Shown here piece after piece: positions 53,928 through 63,416 of a DNA stretch of 64,000 bases (position 1 is the stretch's first letter; each line of letters starts with the position of its first letter). The notes below the pieces were generated by a model that had not been told where the DNA came from, made no database searches, and was given only the letters and a program-made list of their open reading frames with translations. The stretch lies in the NCBI RefSeq assembly GCF_003217215.1, contig NZ_QJTD01000006.1:109855-173854 (forward strand). Reading direction: 5' to 3'. A program made the translations under genes and the position numbers. Source of the stretch: Winogradskyella epiphytica. GTDB lineage: Bacteria > Bacteroidota > Bacteroidia > Flavobacteriales > Flavobacteriaceae.

Positions 53928-53966
53928 TTTATAATTTTAGTTATCTTACTAAACTAAAATTATAAA
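53928..53966 (+). promoter_or_regulatory. Perfect 15-bp inverted repeat before aminotransferase ATG
   Basis: Left arm TTTATAATTTTAGTT (53928-53942) and right arm AACTAAAATTATAAA (53952-53966) pair completely across a 9-nt loop; the right arm ends two bases before the ATG at 53969. It may be an operator or, in RNA, a hairpin occluding the start codon. Confidence 0.75.
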
Positions 53967-53968
53967 TT

Positions 53969-54886
53969 ATGGTTCATGGGACACACAATGCTATAGAGGA
54001 TTCTAGAAATAAGGATATTCTAATATCTATTAACAACGAGTTATTTCCACGAAATGAAGCTAAAATTTCGGTCTTTGATAGTGGCTATTTAGTAGGAGAT
54101 GGTATATGGGAAGCCTTGCGATTACATCGAGGGGTTTTAGTCTTTTTAGACGATCACCTTAATCGTTTATGGAGTGCAGCAGCTACCGTAGGAATGAATT
54201 TTCCATTTACTAAAGAAGAACTTACCGCTAATATTTGGAGTACTTTAAAGGCAAACGATATGGAAGATGGAGTTCATGTAAGAATCATGATCACACGAGG
54301 AATTAAAAAAACACCTTCTCAAGATCCTAGATTGACCATTTCGGGGCCTAACATTGTCATAATCCCTGAGTATAAGACCGCATCAAAGGAGTCTAAAGAA
54401 AAAGGAATTACACTTTTCACTAGTACCATTAGAAGAGGATCACCAGATTATTTAGATCCCAAATTAAATTGTCATAGTAAACTTCATGAAGTACAAGCCC
54501 TAATTCATGCGATTGAAGCTGGTGCAGATGAAGCTTTAATGCTTGATGTTAACGGTTTTGTGTCAACCTGTAATGCTACTAATTTTTTCGTAGTGAAAAA
54601 TGAGGAAGTTTGGACTTCGACACCTAAATATTGTATGAATGGAATAACGAGAGCAAAGGTCTTAGAAGTTTGTAAAGAGAACAATATATCTTGTTATGAA
54701 AAAGACTTTTCCTTATTTGATGTCTACGGTGCCGATGAAGCTTTTGTCACCGGCACATTTGGAGGCTTAACTCCTGTGACAAAAATTGATGGACGCGTAG
54801 TTGGAAAGGGGAATTATGGTAATATGACCAAAAGACTCAATGGTTTATATGAATCACTTATTGAAGAAATTGTGAATAATGGATAA
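53969..54886 (+). CDS. Class IV PLP aminotransferase
   Basis: 305 residues of fold-type IV (BCAT/D-amino-acid transaminase/ADCL) enzymes. The domain opens SVFDSGYLVGDGIWEALR; the PLP Lys is in LDPKLNCHSKLHEVQA (about 170); the Glu-containing ADEALMLDVNGFVSTCNATNFF and the phosphate-binding GITRAKVLEV loop follow, with VTGTFGGLTPVT near the end. The exact substrate cannot be told. It overlaps the next gene by 8 bp. Confidence 0.9.
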   Translation: MVHGTHNAIEDSRNKDILISINNELFPRNEAKISVFDSGYLVGDGIWEALRLHRGVLVFLDDHLNRLWSAAATVGMNFPFTKEELTANIWSTLKANDMEDGVHVRIMITRGIKKTPSQDPRLTISGPNIVIIPEYKTASKESKEKGITLFTSTIRRGSPDYLDPKLNCHSKLHEVQALIHAIEAGADEALMLDVNGFVSTCNATNFFVVKNEEVWTSTPKYCMNGITRAKVLEVCKENNISCYEKDFSLFDVYGADEAFVTGTFGGLTPVTKIDGRVVGKGNYGNMTKRLNGLYESLIEEIVNNG

Positions 54887-55604
54887 AATTAGACGTATTT
54901 GTTTATGGTCTGGCCCGCGAAATATTTCAACTGCCTTAATGTACTCTTTTGCACAACGCGACGACACTAAGGTTTTTGATGAACCCTTATATGCCTACTA
55001 TCTAAAAAATCACCCGGAAGCACACAAATACCACCCAGGTTCTGAAGAGATTTTAAAGTCTTTAGAAAATAATGGAGATGTGGTTGTTAGTATGATGCTT
55101 AATAACCAAGATAAGCCAGTTTTGTTTTTTAAACATATGACTCATCACTTATATGGTTTGGATCGTGAATTTATGAAAAGTACTATAAATATTATTTTAA
55201 CCAGAGATCCCATTGATATGTTACCTTCCTTTGATAAGGTCATTAAAAACCCTAGCTTAAATGATGTGGGTTATGCGCAACATGTCAAACTCATAAACTA
55301 TTACGAAAAAAACAACATTAAGTTTACAGTTTTAGATTCCAAAAGAGTGTTAAAGAACCCGAAGGAGACGCTACAAAAACTATGTGAATTTGCTGAAATC
55401 CCTTTCGATAATAATATGTTATCATGGGAACCACAGGAACGTTCTGAAGATGGTGTTTGGGCAAAGTTTTGGTATAAAAGTGTACATGAATCTAGCGGAT
55501 TTATGTCGTATAAACCGAAAGAAGAAACGTTTCCAGAACATCTTAAACCATTATTGGCGGAATGTCAACATTTTTACCAAAGGCTTAAGAGATATGCATT
55601 GTAG
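54879..55604 (+). CDS. Sulfotransferase-like P-loop protein
   Basis: 241 residues resembling the sulfotransferase superfamily: a 5'-phosphosulfate-loop-like WSGPRNISTALMYSF (about 9-23), VFDEPLYAYYL, and a 3'-phosphate-binding-like LTRDPIDMLPSF (about 107). The TKLCEF-like helix and C-terminal tail also fit. Its coupled partner is a class IV aminotransferase. In plants, branched-chain-aminotransferase-like proteins are, as I recall, fusions of just these two kinds of domain, which suggests a functional pair. Substrate unknown. Confidence 0.8.
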   Translation: MDKIRRICLWSGPRNISTALMYSFAQRDDTKVFDEPLYAYYLKNHPEAHKYHPGSEEILKSLENNGDVVVSMMLNNQDKPVLFFKHMTHHLYGLDREFMKSTINIILTRDPIDMLPSFDKVIKNPSLNDVGYAQHVKLINYYEKNNIKFTVLDSKRVLKNPKETLQKLCEFAEIPFDNNMLSWEPQERSEDGVWAKFWYKSVHESSGFMSYKPKEETFPEHLKPLLAECQHFYQRLKRYAL

Positions 55605-55754
55605 GTATTAGATTTGACATACAATGCCAGCACTTAAAGCCAATAGACTAAAAATTTTCCATTCTATTACCTTGGTCTTAAAAGAATGGTAAAATTAAGA
55701 AATCAAGATTAAATTTAGTTATATTTCGTTCTGATACCTGTTAGGCATAACTTT

Positions 55755-57020
55755 ATGAAAGTGAAAAATATAATTGTACTCTGTTTTGTATTGCTGTTTG
55801 GATTTGAATCTTATGCATCTTACATATTAATCCCAATGGATGCAAAATCTCAAAAAAATCATTTAAAAGCATATGGTGTGACCTATTGGACGCTTGAAAG
55901 AGATTTGAAGGTACAGTGGCTTCTGAATTATAGAGGAGGCTCTTTTTTGTTGCCTGATGCTGAAATAATTCAACGTGAATGCCAAATTAGAGGAGTTTCG
56001 TTCGAGGTTATCTCCGATGCTAAGGCAGCTCAGATTTTAGATGATATTGCAAGTCCTGCCGTGAATCAAGAAGCTATTGTTTTAGAAAAAGCACCTAAAA
56101 TAGCTGTGTATACACCAGATAGTATGAAGCCATGGGATGATGCGGTGACCTTAGTCCTGACCTATGCTGAAATACCTTATGAAACCATATATGACGAAGA
56201 GGTTTTAAAAGATGAATTACTACTATATGATTGGTTGCACTTACATCATGAAGACTTTACGGGACAATATGGTAAGTTTTATAGAACCTTCCGTTCTGCA
56301 GCGTGGTATATAGAAGATAAAAGAGAAGCAGAAGCTTTAGCAGCGCGTTTAGGGTATTCTAAAGTATCTGAAGCGAAATTAGCTGTTGCTTTAAAAATTA
56401 GAGATTATGTTGTTGGTGGTGGATTCATGTTTGCTATGTGTTCTGCAACAGATAGTTTTGATATTGCACTTTCTGCTGAAGGTGTCGATATTTGCGAGCC
56501 AATGTTTGATGGTGACGGAAGTGATCCAGGTTATCAAAATAAAATTGACTATTCTAAAACCTTTGCGTTTAAAGATTATATTTTAGAGCGGAGTCCAAAT
56601 GTATATGAGTTTTCCTCAATAGATATGACGACAAAACGCAATATACCTAAAATGACCGATTATTTTTCTTTAATGGAATATTCCGCTAAATGGGACCCGA
56701 TTCCAACCATGTTAACGCAGAATCATACCGCTTTGGTTAAAGGATTTATGGGGCAAACCACATCTTTCTCTAGGGATCAAATTAAATCCAATGTCCTAGT
56801 GATGGGCGAAAATCGAACCAATGGAGAAGCCAAATATATTCACGGTATTAAGGGAAAAGGTTTTTTTACTTTTTATGGCGGACATGATCCTGAAGATTAT
56901 ACACATAAAGTAGGAGATCCAAAAACTGAATTAGATTTGCATCCAACATCTCCAGGTTATAGATTAATTTTAAATAACGTATTATTTCCTGCAGCAAAAA
57001 AGAAGAAACAGAAAACATGA
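55755..57020 (+). CDS. Secreted amidotransferase-fold protein (often called asparagine synthetase B)
   Basis: 421 residues with a signal peptide (about 1-21). It lacks the N-terminal Cys amidotransferase and P-loop ATP-pyrophosphatase motifs of true AsnB. The chain instead suggests a class I glutamine-amidotransferase/DJ-1-like fold (KIAVYTPDSMKPWDDAV, LLYDWLHLHHEDF, GGGFMFAMCSATDSFDIAL with a Cys at the position of a nucleophilic elbow, GFFTFYGGHDPEDY). I recall this family in flavobacterial annotations under the AsnB name, which looks wrong. Real function unknown; probably periplasmic. Confidence 0.7.
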   Translation: MKVKNIIVLCFVLLFGFESYASYILIPMDAKSQKNHLKAYGVTYWTLERDLKVQWLLNYRGGSFLLPDAEIIQRECQIRGVSFEVISDAKAAQILDDIASPAVNQEAIVLEKAPKIAVYTPDSMKPWDDAVTLVLTYAEIPYETIYDEEVLKDELLLYDWLHLHHEDFTGQYGKFYRTFRSAAWYIEDKREAEALAARLGYSKVSEAKLAVALKIRDYVVGGGFMFAMCSATDSFDIALSAEGVDICEPMFDGDGSDPGYQNKIDYSKTFAFKDYILERSPNVYEFSSIDMTTKRNIPKMTDYFSLMEYSAKWDPIPTMLTQNHTALVKGFMGQTTSFSRDQIKSNVLVMGENRTNGEAKYIHGIKGKGFFTFYGGHDPEDYTHKVGDPKTELDLHPTSPGYRLILNNVLFPAAKKKKQKT

Positions 57021-57249
57021 TGTGTAATTTTATTGCTTAATCTTTCAAAATAAATATACAAGCATTAAAGGCTGTTACTAATAGATTACAGGCGGATTTT
57101 AAGATTATAATGGTTTTTATTATTGACTATACAATATGATGTTATTGCAAAATAAAATAAATCGGACGCTCTGAAATATTAAATAAAACTTTCGTTTCTA
57201 CTTTCAAATGAGTTGAATTTAAAAATAAGAAAACTACATCACCATTTAA

Positions 57250-58368
57250 ATTTTAACCATAGAAGCTTGGATCAACACAAATAAAATAACGGGAAATCAA
57301 ACTATTTTAAGTAATCATAGTGGTCCTGGTGTGAGACAATTTACCTTCGGTCTTGTTGATGATAAGTTACAGATGTTCTTAGGAGGCGGGGCTAACACAT
57401 TAACATCAGATGCAGGTGTAATATCTGTAGATACATGGCATCATGTAGCTGCTGTCTATAATGACGTAGCTTTAAAGCTATATGTAGATGGTGTAGAAAT
57501 TGCTTCTCACGAAATGCCATTAGGTTATTTTATCTATGATTCTTTTGATCCTTATCAAATAGGAGCGACGAAGGATGCTAATTCTCACTTTAGTGGCTCT
57601 ATTGACGAACTTAAAGTTTGGGACATTGCAAGATCGGCCGAGCAAATCGAAGAATTTGCTTGTGAACTACAAGGGACAGAAACATTAAACGTAGAGACTT
57701 CAGGTTTATTGGCTTATTATAAGTTTAACCAAGGAGTTGCAGCTGGAAATAATACCGGTCTCACAACATTAATTGATCATACGGCAAATGGATATAATGG
57801 CACATTAACTGATTTTGCATTTTCAGGTGCATCAAGTAACTGGGTAGATGGTTCTCCTGTACTTGCTCCTGAGACACCTACAGTTACAACTCAAGTGACA
57901 TTGGAACAAAATAGTACGGCTAGTCCATTAACTGCTACATCTAGTGCCACTGGTTTATTATGGTATACAGAAGTAAATGGTGACGCTTCCGCTGTAGCGC
58001 CAACTCCTAATACAGATATGCTTGGTGAAACTTCATTCTGGGTTTCAAGTGTCAATGAAATGGGTTGCGAGAGCGAACGTGTAGAAATAGTTGTTACTGT
58101 TGAAGAGACTATGAGCGTAGGAGAGGAGAATATGCTAAATGGCTTAAGCATTTATCCTAACCCTACTAACGGTGTATTAACTGTATCAAATACTTTAGAT
58201 ACTGAAGTTTTTACTACAGTATATGACCTTAATGGAAGATTACTTCTAAGTAAAACACTCGGACAAAATTCAAATACATTAGATCTTTCAAATCTTAATA
58301 CAGGAGTTTACATTGTAAAACTTAAAACTGAATTAGGAGAAGTTTCTAAAAGAGTTCTTAAGAACTAA
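57250..58368 (+). pseudogene. LamG/Ig-like/T9SS-sorting protein, 5'-truncated remnant
   Basis: The open frame begins right after a stop codon at 57247-57249, with no signal peptide and no ATG near the start (first usable start GTG at 57331). The first readable codons already lie inside a LamG domain (IEAWINTNKITGNQTILS), which runs to about 57650. A segment resembling the Ig_7 type (LLWYTEVNGDASAV) and a C-terminal T9SS type A sorting domain (LSIYPNPTNGVLTV to VSKRVLKN) follow. Without a signal peptide it cannot enter the Sec/T9SS route, so I call it a remnant. A good terminator follows. Confidence 0.75.
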
Positions 58369-58387
58369 AAAGTTCTTCATATAGTTT

Positions 58388-58413
58388 AAAAGGCCGCATT
58401 TATGCGGCCTTTT
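58388..58413 (+). terminator. Terminator after the T9SS gene remnant
   Basis: Perfect 11-bp GC-rich stem AAAAGGCCGCA / TGCGGCCTTTT with a 4-nt loop. Confidence 0.93.
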
Positions 58414-58478
58414 TTCATATTTATATATGGTATAAACCTAACATTATTGTTTATTTGTAGTCTAATAAAGTATGAATT

Positions 58479-58760
58479 ATGATATCCAAAGAAGAGACCC
58501 TCAAAAAAATTCAAATCTTAATAACTAACCATTTTGACACACCAGAAGATGCTTTTGCCTTTTTTGATAATGATAAAGATGGTAAATTAAGTAAGGCGGA
58601 AATCGTAAAACTTTTAAAACAAGCAAAAATCACTGGATTTGTTCGTGGCTTAGTAGCTACAAAACTTATAGAAGGCTATGATAAGGATGCGGATGGACTG
58701 ATTGGTTGGGAGGATTTTAAAGACGCAATTGATAATATTACTGTAGATCCTAATAAGTAG
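58479..58760 (+). CDS. EF-hand protein
   Basis: 93 residues, no signal peptide. Two EF-hand loops: DNDKDGKLSKAE (about 30-41) and DKDADGLIGWED (about 67-78), both with acidic residues at positions 1, 3, 5 and 12. Likely a cytosolic calcium-binding protein. It lies 11 bp before yjbQ-like gene and is probably cotranscribed. Confidence 0.85.
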   Translation: MISKEETLKKIQILITNHFDTPEDAFAFFDNDKDGKLSKAEIVKLLKQAKITGFVRGLVATKLIEGYDKDADGLIGWEDFKDAIDNITVDPNK

Positions 58761-58771
58761 AGACTTTCAAT

Positions 58772-59194
58772 ATGCAGGTCTTTCAAAAACAAATTACACT
58801 AATACCATTCTCTCGCGGATTTCATTTAATTACAGAGGATATCTTAAGGGCATTTCCGGAAATCAGGCATATTCAGGTCGGCCAATTACACGTGTTTATT
58901 AAACATACTTCTGCTAGTTTAACTATAAATGAAAACGCAGATCCAACAGTGAGGGAAGATTTTGAAAGTCACATCAATACAATGGTTCCTGAAAACCAAT
59001 CTTATTATAAACATACCTATGAAGGTGCCGATGATATGCCCGCACATATTAAATCGTCATTAATGGGAGCTTCGGTTCAAATTCCAATAACAAACGGTCA
59101 GTTGAATATGGGAATATGGCAAGGTGTTTATCTATGTGAGCATAGAAATAGGGCCTGTGGACGGGAATTAGTACTTACGGCTTTCGGCAATTAA
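58772..59194 (+). CDS. YjbQ-family (UPF0047) protein
   Basis: 140 residues of the YjbQ/UPF0047 family. Diagnostic blocks: FSRGFHLITEDI, VFIKHTSASLTINENADPTVREDFE, YKHTYEGADDMPAHIKSSLMG and QGVYLCEHRN. Homologues show low thiamine-phosphate-synthase activity, but the main role is unsettled. The last 27 bp overlap the convergent HAD gene. Confidence 0.9.
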   Translation: MQVFQKQITLIPFSRGFHLITEDILRAFPEIRHIQVGQLHVFIKHTSASLTINENADPTVREDFESHINTMVPENQSYYKHTYEGADDMPAHIKSSLMGASVQIPITNGQLNMGIWQGVYLCEHRNRACGRELVLTAFGN

Positions 59195-59971
59195 ACGCTC
59201 TAAAATTACTTCTACACCATACGCGTCATTAGAAGATGTACTAAAGTTCGCTGTAGCTTTTACATCTGGATGTGCATTTTCCATAGCATAACTATATGTG
59301 GCAAGTTTCAACATGTCTAAATCATTATTATAGTCTCCAAAAACCATCGTCTCTGAGGGTTTTATTTTCAAGCGATTTTGTAAATACGCAAGGGCATTTC
59401 CTTTATTTGTCTTAGCATCAGAAATATCTACCCAGTGATTTCCAGAAACCACTACATTAAGTGCAGGTCTTAAATGCTTCACTAAAGGAAAGATATTAGC
59501 TTCAGAATTGGTAGGATGATAAAGAGCTATTTTAACCACAGGGTCTTTAATTTCATCTATAGAATCAATAAGAATATAGTTTGAATAATATTCAGAAAAG
59601 GTTTGTACCAAGTCATCAGAAGCATTATTAATATAGGCACAATGTTTTGTGCAAAAGATAGGGTAGGTGTTATCTATAGAAGTTACTAATCTATAAAGTT
59701 CAGCAATGTGTTCTGAGGCAATAACATTTGATATTAAGACTTGTTCTTGCTCAATGACTAATCCACCATTTTCGGCCACAATTATAATATCATTAAGAAG
59801 AGGTTTAAGTTTTTCTGAGATACTGTAATAAGGTCTTCCACTAGCCGCAACAAACAAAATATTCTGCTGTTTCAATTGTTTGAAAACATCAAAAAACCGA
59901 GGGCTAACTTCGTGTTTAGAGTTGAGTAAAGTACCATCCATATCTGCCACCACTAGTTTTATATCTTTCAT
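59168..59971 (-). CDS. Cof-type HAD-IIB hydrolase
   Basis: 267 residues. HAD motif I is VADMDGTLLNS (about 7-17), motif II VAASGRP, motif III Lys in the TNKGNALAYL loop, and motif IV MVFGDYNNDLDML. Cof-type phosphatases act on sugar phosphates or nucleotide-like substrates. It faces the YjbQ-like gene and overlaps it by 27 bp. Confidence 0.92.
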   Translation of the reverse strand: MKDIKLVVADMDGTLLNSKHEVSPRFFDVFKQLKQQNILFVAASGRPYYSISEKLKPLLNDIIIVAENGGLVIEQEQVLISNVIASEHIAELYRLVTSIDNTYPIFCTKHCAYINNASDDLVQTFSEYYSNYILIDSIDEIKDPVVKIALYHPTNSEANIFPLVKHLRPALNVVVSGNHWVDISDAKTNKGNALAYLQNRLKIKPSETMVFGDYNNDLDMLKLATYSYAMENAHPDVKATANFSTSSNDAYGVEVILERLIAESRKY

Positions 59972-60020
59972 GTGTCCGTATTTAAGTGTAATTGTTTTGA
60001 ACGAAAATAATTAAAATAAA

Positions 60021-60050
60021 AAATCCGATTCAAATTAATGAACCGGATTT
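60021..60050 (-). terminator. Terminator after rplT
   Basis: Stem AAATCCG / CGGATTT extended by TTCA / TGAA past one mismatch, with AT-rich flanks that give a T-rich run on the minus strand. Closes thrS-infC-rpmI-rplT. Confidence 0.82.
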
Positions 60051-60086
60051 ATAAGCGAAATGTTGTTATTAATTAGGCTAAACGCC

Positions 60087-60431
60087 TTACTTTACTTTTT
60101 TAACTATAGCTTCAAAAGCTTCTGGGTGATTCATTGCTAAATCGGCAAGAACCTTACGGTTTAAGTCGATATTATTAGATTTTAATCCTCCCATAAATTT
60201 TGAATAGCTCATTCCATGCTGTCTTGCACCTGCGTTAATACGCATAATCCATAACGAACGGAATGTTCTCTTTTTTACTCTACGGTCTCTATACGAATAT
60301 TGCATCGCTTTGTCAACCGCATTTTTTGCTACTGTCCAAACGTTTTTACGTCTTCCAAAGTAACCTTTTGCTTGCTTAAGAACCTTTTTTCTTCTGGCTC
60401 TCTTCGCTACTGAATTTACTGATCTTGGCAT
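60087..60431 (-). CDS. rplT: 50S ribosomal protein L20
   Basis: 114 residues; the strongly basic N-terminal half ([29 protein letters not shown]) and the C-terminal globular [22 protein letters not shown] match L20. Early 50S assembly protein; in E. coli L20 also represses its operon. Last gene of the thrS operon. Confidence 0.97.
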   Translation of the reverse strand: MPRSVNSVAKRARRKKVLKQAKGYFGRRKNVWTVAKNAVDKAMQYSYRDRRVKKRTFRSLWIMRINAGARQHGMSYSKFMGGLKSNNIDLNRKVLADLAMNHPEAFEAIVKKVK

Positions 60432-60534
60432 TTCTTTAATTGTTTTTTGTAGTAGGCGGTCTTTTTACAGACACTTGCTAAATTCTTTTGCCTAACTCCA
60501 GGGTTTATAAATTGTTTTTAACCGGTTAAGTTGA

Positions 60535-60732
60535 TTACTTCAAACGAAGCATTAACTTAACATTACTCTCATCTGCTTTATGTACTAAACCATCATGAGT
60601 TAATTTAAGCTTACGCTTTTTAGATTTTTTTGTCAAGATATGACTCTTAAAAGCGTGCTTTCTTTTAATCTTACCAGTGCCAGTAACTTTGAAACGTTTC
60701 TTAGCACTTGATATTGTTTTCATTTTAGGCAT
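60535..60732 (-). CDS. rpmI: 50S ribosomal protein L35
   Basis: 65 residues, [20 protein letters not shown] and the [17 protein letters not shown] block fit L35. Lies 74 bp after infC and 103 bp before rplT. Confidence 0.97.
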   Translation of the reverse strand: MPKMKTISSAKKRFKVTGTGKIKRKHAFKSHILTKKSKKRKLKLTHDGLVHKADESNVKLMLRLK

Positions 60733-60806
60733 TTTTTTCCTCTTTTAAATTTACGTTTCGCTTATTATTGTCTCACGATTCTAATGGATACTAGAACTGT
60801 GTATTA

Positions 60807-61361
60807 TTATTTTTTCTTAGGTGCGATGAACATAATCATTCGCTTTCCTTCAAGTTTAGGCATTTGCTCAACTTTTCCGTATTCTTCAAGATCCTGAGCC
60901 AATTTTAATAATAAAATTTGTCCCTGTTCTTTAAAAACAATAGAACGTCCTTTAAAGAATACAAAAGCTTTTAACTTTGCTCCATCTTTTAAGAACTTTT
61001 CGGCGTGTTTCTTTTTAAACTCGTAATCGTGCTCATCTGTCTGAGGACCAAAACGAATTTCTTTAACAACGACTTTAGTTGCTTTAGATTTCAACGACTT
61101 TTCACGTTTCTTCTGCTCGTAAAGGAATTTTTTATAATCCATAACTTTACAAACAGGAGGCGTCGCATTTGGCGAAATCTCTACAAGATCTAAACCTTGT
61201 TCATCGGCTATGGATAAAGCCTGTTTGATAGGATAAACTCCTATTTCGACATTATCTCCGACTAATCTTACTTCTTCAGATCTGATTTTAGAATTTATAC
61301 GGTGTTTATCTTCTTGAGATACGCGTCTTGTATAATTCTTTCTGTTTCTACGTATTGCTAT
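60807..61361 (-). CDS. infC: Translation initiation factor IF-3, AUA start
   Basis: The frame with an ATG (61142) gives only 111 residues and lacks the N-terminal domain. In frame upstream are 73 codons encoding [20 protein letters not shown] and the conserved [23 protein letters not shown] blocks, restoring the full 184-residue IF-3. Between the thrS stop and AIRRNRK there is no ATG, GTG, TTG, CTG or ATT; the codon at the normal start is ATA (61361-61359). E. coli infC uses AUU and is repressed by IF-3 itself, so an AUA start here likely serves the same autoregulation. Confidence 0.93.
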   Translation of the reverse strand: MAIRRNRKNYTRRVSQEDKHRINSKIRSEEVRLVGDNVEIGVYPIKQALSIADEQGLDLVEISPNATPPVCKVMDYKKFLYEQKKREKSLKSKATKVVVKEIRFGPQTDEHDYEFKKKHAEKFLKDGAKLKAFVFFKGRSIVFKEQGQILLLKLAQDLEEYGKVEQMPKLEGKRMIMFIAPKKK

Positions 61362-61391
61362 GGCTTCTGTATTTAAATTAAACTTATTTTT

Positions 61392-63332
61392 TTATTTGAA
61401 AGTCTTTAGACTTTTACTTACTCTATCTTTTACAATAGTCACGAACTCTTCTACAGTAATCGTGCCAAGATCTTCGCCACCATGCTCACGCACAGTTATT
61501 GTATTATCTTTTTCTTCCTGCTCACCGACAATAATCATAAACGGAAACTTCTGCATTTCAGCTTCGCGAATTTTCTTACCTACTGTCTCATTTCTATTGT
61601 CAGTAAGGGCGCGAATTTCGTCATTTTCTAGGACATTTAAAACTTTTTCGGCGTATTTTTCATATTTCTCACTAATAGAGAGTATAATAGCCTGTTCTGG
61701 CATAAGCCAAAGTGGGAAGTTACCTCCTGTATGTTCTAGTAAAATAGCTACAAAACGTTCTATACTTCCAAAAGGCGCACGGTGAATCATGACCGGTCTA
61801 TGCATCTCATTGTCACTACCTTTATAGGTTAAGTCAAAACGCTCTGGTAAGTTGTAATCTACTTGGATGGTACCTAGTTGCCACTGTCTACCTAAAGCAT
61901 CCTTCACCATAAAGTCTAACTTAGGTCCGTAAAATGCGGCTTCACCAGTTTCAACCACATAATTCAATCCTTTATCAATCGCAGCATTTAAGATGGCTTG
62001 TTCCGCTTTTTCCCAATTTTCATCGCTTCCTATATATTTATCCGGGTTTTCAGGGTCTCTTAACGAAACTTGTGCTGTGAAATCTTCAAAACCTAAAGAA
62101 CCGAATACATATAGAACTAGGTCAATAACATCTTTAAATTCCTTATCGAGCTGATCAGGAGTACAAAATATATGGGCATCATCTTGAGTAAATCCTCTAA
62201 CGCGTGTTAGTCCATGTAATTCGCCACTTTGCTCATAGCGATATACCGTACCAAATTCCGCAAATCGCTTAGGTAATTCTTTATAAGAAAAAGGTTTACT
62301 GTTATAAATTTCACAGTGATGAGGACAGTTCATTGGTTTTAATAAGAATTCCTCACCATCTACAGGTGTTGTTATAGGTTGAAAACTATCCTCGCCATAT
62401 TTGGCATAATGGCCAGAGGTGATATATAATTCTTTATTACCAATATGCGGTGTGACCACCATTTCGTAACCAGCCTTCTTTTGCGCCGCTTTCAAAAAGT
62501 TCTCTAATCGTTCACGTAAGGCAGCTCCTTTCGGTAACCATAATGGAAGTCCTTGACCAACTTTTTGTGAAAAAGTAAATAGCTCCAGTTCCTTACCTAA
62601 TTTTCTATGATCTCTTTTCTTCGCTTCTTCTAAAAGTTGAAGGTATTCCGTAAGGTCTTTTTGCTTCGGGAATGAAATTCCATAAACACGAGTTAATTGT
62701 TTATTGTTTTCGTCACCTTTAAAATAGGCTCCAGCCACACTCATTATCTTAACGGCTTTTATGATTCCTGTATTTGGAATATGGCCACCACGACATAAGT
62801 CTGTAAAAGTGGAATGATCACAAAAACTTATGGTACCATCTTCAAGTTGTTCAATTAAGTCTACTTTATAGTCATTTTTACCTTCATAATAAGAAAGAGC
62901 TTCAGCTTTTGATACATCACGCATTTTAAAATCGTGCTTACCTCGAGCAATTTCTATCATCTTATTTTCAATCGTCTTAAAGTCCTTTTCAGAAATTACC
63001 CCGTCTTCTAAATCAACGTCGTAATAAAAGCCATTTTCAATAGCAGGACCCACCCAAAGCTTTACATTCGGATAAAGTTCCTCTAAGGCCTGTGCTAAAA
63101 CGTGAGCCGAAGAATGCCAAAAAGCTTTTTTTCCAGCATCATCCTTAAACGTATATAAGGTAAGATTACCATCGGTGGTCAATGGCGTGGTAGTTTCAAC
63201 AATTTTGTCATTGAATTTTGCAGAGATGACATTACGAGCAAATCCCTCGCTAATATCTACAGCCACATCATGAGGTGTTACATCTTTCTCAAAAGACCTC
63301 ACCGAACCATCAGGTAGAGTAATTTTAATCAT
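61392..63332 (-). CDS. thrS: Threonyl-tRNA synthetase
   Basis: 646 residues, class II synthetase with N-terminal TGS domain ([14 protein letters not shown]), editing domain ([13 protein letters not shown], the zinc-like CRGGH), catalytic core (motif 1 region, [30 protein letters not shown], motif 3 [11 protein letters not shown]) and a C-terminal anticodon-binding domain. First gene of thrS-infC-rpmI-rplT. A TATCTTTG box lies at 63362-63355. Confidence 0.97.
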   Translation of the reverse strand: MIKITLPDGSVRSFEKDVTPHDVAVDISEGFARNVISAKFNDKIVETTTPLTTDGNLTLYTFKDDAGKKAFWHSSAHVLAQALEELYPNVKLWVGPAIENGFYYDVDLEDGVISEKDFKTIENKMIEIARGKHDFKMRDVSKAEALSYYEGKNDYKVDLIEQLEDGTISFCDHSTFTDLCRGGHIPNTGIIKAVKIMSVAGAYFKGDENNKQLTRVYGISFPKQKDLTEYLQLLEEAKKRDHRKLGKELELFTFSQKVGQGLPLWLPKGAALRERLENFLKAAQKKAGYEMVVTPHIGNKELYITSGHYAKYGEDSFQPITTPVDGEEFLLKPMNCPHHCEIYNSKPFSYKELPKRFAEFGTVYRYEQSGELHGLTRVRGFTQDDAHIFCTPDQLDKEFKDVIDLVLYVFGSLGFEDFTAQVSLRDPENPDKYIGSDENWEKAEQAILNAAIDKGLNYVVETGEAAFYGPKLDFMVKDALGRQWQLGTIQVDYNLPERFDLTYKGSDNEMHRPVMIHRAPFGSIERFVAILLEHTGGNFPLWLMPEQAIILSISEKYEKYAEKVLNVLENDEIRALTDNRNETVGKKIREAEMQKFPFMIIVGEQEEKDNTITVREHGGEDLGTITVEEFVTIVKDRVSKSLKTFK

Positions 63333-63354
63333 ATATAGTTTAAGTTTTAGAGCA

Positions 63355-63362
63355 CAAAGATA
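63355..63362 (-). promoter_or_regulatory. thrS operon promoter -7 box
   Basis: TATCTTTG on the minus strand, about 22 bp before the ATG at 63332. Confidence 0.55.
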
Positions 63363-63416
63363 TATCTATATAAGGAATAGACAAAGTGATGTATTCAGAA
63401 AATATTAATGGCGTTT

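Noticed and set aside
63333..63400. T-box or threonine attenuator in the thrS leader
   Set aside because: The leader is only about 20 nt from the promoter box to ATG, far too short; T-boxes are not expected in this phylum.
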